Of a stretch of 64,000 nt of DNA, positions 57,401 through 64,000 are shown piece by piece. A program made the translations under genes and the position numbers. Positions within the stretch are counted from its first letter, which is position 1, and each line of letters opens with the position of its first letter. Location of the stretch: assembly GCA_963575745.1 (NCBI GenBank), contig CAUYUJ010014206.1:1-64000 (forward strand), in the 5' to 3' direction. The notes beneath the pieces are model-generated. The model saw only the letters and a program-made list of their open reading frames with translations, ran no database searches and had not been told where the DNA came from. This DNA is from Prorocentrum cordatum (lineage: Eukaryota > Sar > Dinophyceae > Prorocentrales > Prorocentraceae).

Positions 57401-57531
57401 ACGAGTGGTGGAGACGTACCATGGACTACACCCCTTTTGGCTCGTCCGTTGTTCGCTCCCAGTATACCTCGGCGCCTGCGTCGTATCTCGGGCCGCCGAA
57501 GGGGAAAGCTTACCGCCCAGGGGTGCAATGA
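54409..57531 (+). pseudogene. Retroelement ORF-d: APE-like endonuclease and reverse transcriptase
   Basis: The frame opens inside the end of the previous ORF. Endonuclease motifs: GCWSVRHL (usual Asn is Ser), QETHW at 54847, SVYLPP at 55075, GGDVN at 55167, SHIDIVAC at 55306 and SDHAIL at 55385, typical of LINE APE domains. RT motifs: DMRPLQLP near 56490, FCDQNKAFER (A) near 56787, GMGGTASPLLW (B) near 56968, TYVDDLA (C) at 57058, and VEAHKC (D) near 57160. All key acidic residues of A and C are present. Damage: one extra G in the 8-G run at 55163-55170, TAG at 55892, a shift near 56305, and a shift near 57410. The family is a non-LTR retrotransposon; target-primed reverse transcription is the known mechanism. 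Confidence 0.8.
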
Positions 57532-59110
57532 CAAAAGAGCAACTCGACGCCCTCGTCGCCGGCACCTGGGGCAAACCTTTCCCCAAGCTGCGGGGCCGGG
57601 CCATGGCCCTACACCTTGCAAGCATGTCTCCCACCAAAACCGCCCTCGCCTGGAACACCTATCTCATCGCGCTCATCCCTTACCCATCCCACTACTCCCT
57701 GCCGGACACCGTGCAAGAAAGGGCACTTCGGGCCCATCTGCGGGTCGCCCTCGGTCTCGCCTCCGCCTCCTGGATCCCCGACAACATTCTCGCCGGCCTG
57801 GGCATCCGCTTCCAAGTCCCTGGCTGCCCCAAGTGCCCGGTTGCCACCTCACGGGCGATTGCGGCCAGGGCGCGCGCCCTTGATGGCCTGTGGGGGCCCC
57901 CCTGCAGGCGAGGCACAAGGCAGGGAGAAGGTGGAACAAACTTGTTAAATTGGCACGGGAATTCAACCCGCGGGATGAACCACGCAGGCCCGGCTGCAAA
58001 GTTCTGACCGACGCCGGGGCTGCCGACCTCTTCAATCGTGCTATGAGAGAGCCCCCGCGACGCCGGGCTCGCTACTTTGGGCGCGTAGCATACGTTGCGG
58101 CGTGGGCGCAGCTCCACGGGCACGTTGTGAGCAGTTGGTTCTCCGCAGCCAGCCACGAACGAAGGTGGGCTCAAACAGACGGCGCGGAATGGTCCTTCCT
58201 TGGGCACTGTGCCTCCTTCACCGAGGCGCATCACGTCCTACGAGTCCTGGCAAACGGACTACCCGGGTCCGCGCGTCGACGAAGTGTTGCTGACAGGATC
58301 CCCCACCAGTTCGGCTGCGGCAGGGCGGCCAAAAGAGTTTGGCTCACCGCCGGGCAACGGGATCGCGGCCAGGCCTGGTGCGACTCGTGCCTCGGGCCCT
58401 GGACTGGAGAGGCTTCCCTCTGGCCCCTCCTTGGCGATGACGCGTTGCCCGAGGACCTGCGTCCACTTGCTGCAGAGAGAAGAAGGCAACTCGGCAGCAT
58501 CAGCGTTCCTATCCGACAAGGACTCTACGGAGCTTGCCTTCTCTGCGGCCTGGGGGAAGCCACCACCGAGCACGTGCGGTGCTGGTGCCCCGCCGCTGCC
58601 CTTGCCTGGGAAAAGGCTAGAGGCCCAGACCACCCCAGAGACCTTCCCACCGCGATATGCTCCAGGGGTCAACACCGGAGGCTTGCCTGCCGCCTTTTAC
58701 ACCAGACCTCCTTCAGATACTGCGTGAACCTGGACTGCGCTCCCATCGGTGCCGACGAAGCTGCCAGACTCATCGTCCAGGGAATCGCTGTACCTGATAC
58801 CGACCTCCAGGAAGACAATAATGAGGACGACGACATGCAAGAAGGACAGGCCCCTGCCGCACCGGCGGATGAAACCGCTGTCTGGGCCCCCATGCTGGAC
58901 CCCTGTCAGCACTGCAATCCCCAAGGGCCACACCTGCTGCGCATTCATGGGGCTGCCGGTCCGCATCTCGGCAGGCAAGCTCCGCGCGCCGGGGGGGAAT
59001 CCGGCGCCTCCCTGTCACGATCAGGGCCGCGCGGAGCGGGGACCGGCTCGCCGTTCTCCAAACTTGCGACACCAGGGCGAGCTGGATTCCGCCAGGGGTG
59101 GGCTGGTTCC
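57405..59110 (+). pseudogene. Retroelement ORF-d continued: RT thumb and zinc-knuckle region
   Basis: After the shift near 57410 the frame reads GLHPFWLVRCSLPVYLGACV to about 57960, then shifts to NKLVKLAREFNPRDEP and runs to about 59100. CDSC near 58385 and CLLCGLGEATTEHVRCWC near 58535 fit the zinc-binding CxxC...H...C found after RT domains of non-LTR elements. An acidic stretch (EDNNEDDDMQ) separates it from RNase H. Confidence 0.6.
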
Positions 59111-59904
59111 CCTGCCCCAGGACGGACAGGTCCCCCAGTGCCCTCTGGACCAAGACCTACTGCAGGCTCTGCGACCTGCATACCCTGGTGCTCAGAGCTA
59201 GCAGGGATATGGAGGCGGGCGAGGAGATCACCGTCGGAGACTCCCCGCTCCCTGCTGCCGACACGGCCCAATGGCCCTATGAGCTCACCTTCGATGGTGG
59301 GGCTCGCCGGATCGGGGAAGGTGATAAGGTCTCCAGTGCGGCAGCTGTCCTCTGGAGACACGACCCGCACCGCGGCTACCCGCGCGTCGTCGCGGTCGCC
59401 GTCGTTGCCTTTCCAGGCTGCGACAATGCGCAGGCGGCGGAGGCCTCCGGGTGTAGAGCAGGCCTCGCCCTGCTCCCCCACCTAGACACCACGCTTCGAG
59501 GGGTCCGGGTGGTTGGCGACAATCTAGCGGCTATCCGGTACGGAGCCGGCACCGGTCGCTATCGCCAGCTCCACCTGGCACAACAGATGGACTTCGCCCT
59601 CAGACAAGCCAGCGAGGCCGGATGGACCCTCACATGGCAGGCTGTGCGGCGTCGCCTCAATAAAGCAGCCGGCCGTCTTGCAACGCTAGGGGTTTTCTGG
59701 GCAGACGCCCTTCGACGCGCAGGCGACCTGGCGGTCACCTCCTGGATCGTCTGGGACGGCTCCCAGCCCCCCCCCCCCTCTTCCCTGCCGCGGACGTCGA
59801 CCTCTGCGACTTGGACCGGGTTGCGTTGTTCGTTGATGCTTTCGAAAATCCTTCTACCCCCTTCTCCTCTGATCGCCCCCCGCCGCGGCACACTAAGGCC
59901 CTGA
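59098..59904 (+). pseudogene. Retroelement ORF-d end: RNase H domain
   Basis: YELTFDGGARRIG (first Asp) near 59280, AEASGCRAGLALL (Glu) near 59436, VVGDNLAAIRYG (Asp) near 59508 and RRRLNKAAGRLATLG near 59650 follow the order of RNase HI motifs. The last motif normally ends Asn-xx-Ala-Asp and here has Gly for Asp, so the active site may be incomplete. The product would remove RNA from RNA-DNA hybrids. Confidence 0.6.
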
Positions 59905-59981
59905 CGGGTCGTAGCTTCAGCTGCCGCAACAAGACATAGCAGTCTTCCGCTGCCACCCTGGATCTTTTCACACCTTGGATA

Positions 59982-60944
59982 ATGCCCAAAAACAACCAAG
60001 GTCCCATCCGTCGATGGCCCTCGTGCCTGCCGAACAGTGACGACGGGCCGCCGGAGCGCATGGGCACGCGTGTCTTCCTGGCCCGCTTTTGTCCCTGGAT
60101 GCGTTGGGTATATTTCCACGGCGGTTGGCGGCGCTGGTGCGAGATCTGCCAGGGTCCCGGTGACGACACAGAGCACATCCTGAGTGAGAAGCACTACGAG
60201 ATGTCGGAGGCACGGTACCAGGACGGGTGGCCAGACCCGAACACCTTCGTCACTCCTGGAAATCTCTGGAGCAATTGTGGAGGGGAAGCCTATGATGCGT
60301 TCCACCAGGTGTCCTTCGTGCGGAAGCCTTGGCACGGCTGGAGGCCAGTCCAGCCCTCGGTTACCCGTGACGGGGCACGCTCGCCCCCTGGCATGTCGAT
60401 CCCAGAGGACGCGCTACACGTGCCCATCACCTACCCCCTCTGGGACGATCCGCCAACGTACAACTGCCCCGGGGGCACCAGGGTGGACCCGGAGAGGGTG
60501 CGGACGCACGTGATGGACAGGCGGGGCGCCGCAAGAGGAGGCCTCAGGCTGTCCGAGGGCGGCGACGGGGACAGGATGCGAGCGAAATCGACCATCGGGC
60601 TACATCCCACACCTGGACAGGCTACAGGCACCGTGGGCGTGCCTCCCCCGCCGCCCCAGCCGCCTCGCCCTCCTCCTGCCTGGAGCCCACCCTGTCAGCA
60701 GCGAGCAGTTCTGTTGGCCGAAGACAGTGCGACGGAGGTCGACGCTCTCTCCCCGACAAGCCCAGCTGCCCTGGATGAGTCGCTGGCCATGCAGGCGGCC
60801 TCAGAGGTCGCCAGTCTCTACTCCTCTCCGCTGGACTCCCCGCACTCTAGAGTCACCCCAAGGCAGCGCTCGGGGAGCTGGTCGGTGCCGTTCGACTCCC
60901 CTCACAATGGCCCTACTCTCTCCAGGACCGAGGACAAACGCTAA
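59982..60944 (+). CDS. Retroelement ORF-e: CCHH-motif hypothetical protein
   Basis: ATG 59982 gives 320 residues. Near residue 50, CEICQGPGDDTEHILSEKH has Cys-x2-Cys...His...His spacing of a C2H2-like finger. Several Trp/His-rich stretches follow (WHGWRPVQPS), then a Pro-rich linker (PPPPPQPPRPPP) and an acidic Ser-rich tail with two near-identical DSPHS/DSPHN blocks. TAA at 60942 is only 14 bases before the helicase frame. The family is not recognised. The frame is intact. Confidence 0.5.
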   Translation: MPKNNQGPIRRWPSCLPNSDDGPPERMGTRVFLARFCPWMRWVYFHGGWRRWCEICQGPGDDTEHILSEKHYEMSEARYQDGWPDPNTFVTPGNLWSNCGGEAYDAFHQVSFVRKPWHGWRPVQPSVTRDGARSPPGMSIPEDALHVPITYPLWDDPPTYNCPGGTRVDPERVRTHVMDRRGAARGGLRLSEGGDGDRMRAKSTIGLHPTPGQATGTVGVPPPPPQPPRPPPAWSPPCQQRAVLLAEDSATEVDALSPTSPAALDESLAMQAASEVASLYSSPLDSPHSRVTPRQRSGSWSVPFDSPHNGPTLSRTEDKR

Positions 60945-60958
60945 GGATAACCGCCTGG

Positions 60959-63764
60959 GTGGAAAGCCAGGCCTCGGTCGAGACGGTAGACGATGGTAAA
61001 GGCTCCACTCGAGAGGATCTCGCCAGGAGAGGTAACTGTGCTCTCGGAGTTCGCGTCTCCAAGATCGATGCCAACACGGACCTGGAGGACCTGGATACCT
61101 TTCGGCTGCGGAATGCTATTAACCTACCCGACGGTAAAGAGCTTCTCTTGTTGGAGTGGCCCTCAATGTACAAGGTTGCCCCCAGACCCCTGGAACGTGA
61201 CAAAGAGAGCAGGTGGCTGTATATTTCCGTCACGGGCCCTACAGTAGACAAGATCGCAGACGTCACAGTCTGGTGGCCCCCTGCTCTGGGAGGCCCCATC
61301 CACCCCAAGGACGCTCGAACGCTAGGTCTCAGCCCTTCCGCCAGGTACCCCTCAAACAGGTGCATCGTGGTCTACAATAGGGGGAAGGGTGGTCAGTTCC
61401 ACGAAGACGAGACCAAGGCGAAACGCCCCCCTAGCGATGATGTTCCCTGGTATCGTGTGGATGAGGCCCCTTCTGACATCCAGTTCTGGCGGCAATGCTC
61501 GGCGCTCGACCAGATCTACTACCTCCGCCAGAACCCAGCGGATCTGTTTGCCCACCAGATGTCCCCGGTGACATTTCCCTTGGCCTTTGTACACGCCCCG
61601 CGGTCGGAACGACTTTTGGCCAACGACCTGGGGCACACTCGTTCACTGGGGCTGAGCCTTAGGGCCAGGGCGGCCGCCACCCTGGACCAGAGCGTTCCCG
61701 ACGCCGACCACGCGCAGGCTGTCGGAGACGGCCTACTACAGCAGGTGCCGCCTCTCCCCCAGGGCCTGAGGGCGTTCTCTTACGAGGAGATCTCAGAAGC
61801 GACGGGCTCTGTCTTTCAGAGAGTGCGTCCTATTCCCAGCCTGGACACCCTCCACAGAGTTTTGGACGAGCACAGGCCGAACAGCGGTGCGACCAGGGCC
61901 CTGCAGGCCACGTTGAGCCACCACGCCGTACTAGTGCATGGACCCCCTGGAACGGGCAAGACCACCTTCTCAGTAGCCTGCCTGGACATGTGGGGCTCCT
62001 GCCTACGCCCTGGACACGCGGTTGCTTTGGCAGCAGGTTCCAACGCAGTGGTGGACCAACCAGCTCTGGCAATGATCGAAGCACAACGTCAGCGGTTCCT
62101 CGACCCAGACACGGGTTTCCCTGACAAATTCGTGCGCCTGGCAAAGAAGGACCGTGTCAATGAGGCACTCGTCGACCTGACGCCTGAAGGTCACTACAGG
62201 AACGCTCACGGAGATTTCCCGTTCCAGGACGGGGACAAGAGCCAGGATTTCATGCCCTACAAGGCGAACGTACTACGGGAGGCCGGGGTAATCATGTCTA
62301 CGCACGAGGCGTCAGAGGCCCTCGGTCAAAAGGACAGCCCCCAAATTGTCCTCCTGGTAATCGACGAGGCTGGACAGGCCACAGAGCTCCACGCGCTCAT
62401 GTCCATGGTAAACCTGATCAACAGTGGTGGGACCTTGGTCCTCGTAGGAGACCCGAACCAGCTGCCCCCCACGGTGCTCTCCAAGCTGGCTAACGACCTA
62501 GGGCTCTGCGTCAGCCTCTTCGACAGGATGTTTCACGCACTCCGCGGCCAAGAATCGTCCGTGTTTCACCTTTCGATCTGCTATCGGATGCATCCGCAGC
62601 TGCTCGCCTTCCCGAACGCAGCCTACTACGGGGAAGGCATGAAGTCTGGTATCCTGGATCCGCTCAGAGAGCGGCCAATCGTCGAAGGCATCCCCTGGAG
62701 AGGCATTAGCGCGTGGGAACCCGGGCGATTGACAGCGCTGGCGAATTTCACCGAGTCTGACGAAGGTGACTTCCGCGCCACCCTCGAACAGCTAGATCCG
62801 CCGCCAAGCGCAGACAAGCACCGTTTCCTGATGGTTCACACACCCTCCTGGGAGATCACATCAGAACTACAACCAGGCTTTGCCAATCTTCCGGAGGCTG
62901 CTCAGGCCGTGGACATCGTGCGTGCTCTTCTGCCCGAGCTCAACAATGGCACCTCTGTCAGGATCGTGGTCGGATACCAGCTCCAGACGGCTATTCTCAT
63001 GGATGGGTGGCCGCAGGGTCCTCGCCACCTCTCCGGCGTCCTGCGTAACACTAAAGGAAGCAGGAAAGGGCAGACCGGCAAGGGGAGAGACGGCCCTGGA
63101 CGCGATGGACAGGACACACCCGGCCCTGGACAACCCCCTCAAGGCCACAGGGTGGACACTCAACGCTGGCAACAAGTGTTCCGAGAGGACCATACTGTCC
63201 ATGCCGCTATCAGCTCTTCTTTCCCTGGACTACGGCAGATTGCGGGCGAGCACATGAGGAGTGGGGCGCTCAAGCTCACCACAATCGACTCCAGCCAGGG
63301 AGGCGAGGCGGACATCGTAATCGTTTTTACCTACCCGTAGCAACGGGAACTACAACTGGGGTTTCGTCGATGACGCCAAGCGCCTGAACGTGGCAATCAC
63401 CAGGGCTAAGCGGAACATCCTGATCTTGGGAGACGGACGCATGTTCGCCAACGCTACCTGGTCCCAGCTTCGCGTGCTCTCAGAGTGCGGGCGATTGACC
63501 CGCCTTTGGGTCCGGTTTCGAGGACACGCCCCTGTGGGCCACAGGCTCTCCCTGGATATCGACGAGAGTTTCGACCGACTCCAGGACCTCGCCGCATGGA
63601 TACCCTCGCCCGTCGCCTGGAGCTGTGACGCAAAGGGGGAGAGCGGGCAGACCGAGCTGGACGCTGCCAAGAAGAAAGCGCGTGATGCCCAGGCCACCGG
63701 TTTCGCCGAGCGCTATAACACACCCCTGGACGAGCACTTCGACTGGAGACCCTGGGTAAGCTAA
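60959..63764 (+). pseudogene. UPF1-like superfamily 1 helicase, one frameshift
   Basis: An N-terminal region of about 320 residues precedes the helicase core. Motifs: GPPGTGKTT (I) at 61942, VIDEAGQA (II) near 62359, LVGDPNQLPP (III) near 62441, ICYRMHP (IV) near 62576, TTIDSSQGGEADIV (V) near 63280. A one-base shift after VFT near 63333 moves to SNGNYNWGFVDDAKRLNV and AITRAKRNILILGDG (VI). The arrangement is that of UPF1/SMG-2 type 5'-3' RNA/DNA helicases, with about 930 residues in all. The N-terminus has no UPF1 CH zinc domain that I can see. It follows ORF-e by 14 bases. It may help the retroelement unwind RNA or avoid decay, or it may be an unrelated neighbour; the first is inference. 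Confidence 0.75.
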
Positions 63765-64000
63765 TCTCGGGAGGGCTCCACGATATCCTCTCGACGCCTG
63801 CCTTTCATGTGCTCATATACCTGATGTCCGGGCTACACCCCCACGAATTCTCACTGGCCACGACGCCGCGACAGCCGGGCATGCTCGACCGCAAGGCTTG
63901 GTCGCACCTGGGCTTCTTGTTTGACGTGTCTCTGGGGCTCGACGCGACCAATCTAGTCTACAACATGCTGTGGGCAGCAATCGTGTGGTCGCTCCGCCTG
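63743..64000 (+). CDS. Partial open frame running off the window
   Basis: After the helicase stop the frame beginning GKLISGGLHDILS reads through FHVLIYLMSGLHPHEFS and AWSHLGFLFDVSLGL to the window edge with no stop. It is hydrophobic with two possible membrane or amphipathic segments. No start or family can be assigned. GTAAG at 63755-63759 at the overlap could be a 5' splice site for the helicase, which would fuse the two. Confidence 0.3.
   Translation, partial: METLGKLISGGLHDILSTPAFHVLIYLMSGLHPHEFSLATTPRQPGMLDRKAWSHLGFLFDVSLGLDATNLVYNMLWAAIVWSLRL

Larger units (their letters stand above)
41095..63764 (+). mobile_element. Giant endonuclease/RT retroelement with accessory enzymes
   Basis: Nearly every base from 41252 to 63764 lies in a + strand coding-like frame, with spacers of 14 to 110 bases. 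Modules in order: low-complexity protein, zinc-ribbon protein, RING-H2 to methyltransferase-like frame, APE endonuclease, RT, zinc knuckle and RNase H frame, CCHH protein, UPF1-like helicase. The 5' end carries a relict spliced leader. The 7-mer CCCTGGA occurs roughly 40 times across all modules. No long terminal repeat or poly(A) tail was seen and the 3' end is not defined; the helicase could belong to a neighbour. About twelve frameshifts and two in-frame stops indicate a decayed copy or residual sequence errors. Confidence 0.65.

Noticed and set aside
57430-57445. TTTTGGCTC inside the RT frame, and GCCGTTTTGGCCC near 47157
   Set aside because: Both are internal to continuous coding frames and match only part of the leader.
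41095-63764. LTR retrotransposon, Polinton or integrated virus
   Set aside because: No terminal repeats, integrase, capsid-like or DNA polymerase motifs were seen; the endonuclease is of the APE type used by LINEs.

Overview
The window looks like nuclear DNA of a dinoflagellate. Four pieces of sequence evidence support this. (1) Decayed copies of the dinoflagellate spliced leader (relict SLs) lie directly 5' of gene-like reading frames near 6960, 19507 and 21247, and at the 5' end of a giant retroelement near 41095. (2) The three introns I can define use GA-AG or GC-AG borders with short direct repeats at the junctions. (3) Repeats dominate and genes are sparse. (4) Several proteins have the look of families expanded in dinoflagellates. 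A core dinoflagellate such as Prorocentrum is possible, but the species call is inference.

Layout. 1-5.8 kb: one frameshifted hypothetical gene, a perfect 281-bp tandem duplication, purine-rich and CAT-rich simple sequence. 5.8-11.9 kb: a zinc-finger-like hypothetical gene (relict SL, GA-AG intron) between and around members of a non-autonomous element family with CCCACCAGCCC-type inverted termini; its 3' end runs into a broken partial copy of the next gene. 11.9-14.7 kb: a secreted lectin / Pro-Thr repeat / von Willebrand D-like gene whose single intron has terminal inverted repeats (introner-like). 14.7-18 kb: a roughly 57-bp tandem repeat interrupted by a 1,644-bp fold-back element with a clean TCTTAG target duplication. 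18-19.3 kb: microsatellites. 19.5-24.3 kb: four decayed hypothetical genes, two per strand. 24.3-29.1 kb: pentanucleotide repeats, a GC-rich stretch with gene remnants, another member of the non-autonomous family. 29.1-41.07 kb: a satellite array of about 1-kb units, old and divergent at the left, nearly identical at the right, with a nested 1,171-bp element (8-bp target duplication).

41.1-63.8 kb or beyond: a densely packed + strand giant retroelement. In order it encodes a low-complexity protein, a zinc-ribbon protein, a long polyprotein-like frame that starts with a RING-H2 finger and ends with a cytosine-5-methyltransferase-like domain lacking the catalytic Pro-Cys, an APE-type endonuclease, reverse transcriptase, zinc knuckle and RNase H frame, a small CCHH protein, and a UPF1-like superfamily 1 helicase. 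A relict SL marks its 5' end. A strand-biased CCCTGGA 7-mer recurs through the whole block, helicase included, which suggests it is one unit. About a dozen single-base frameshifts and two in-frame stops show this copy is dead or imperfectly assembled. The combination of an endonuclease/RT module with methyltransferase-like, RING and UPF1-like modules is the strongest candidate here for an undescribed system.
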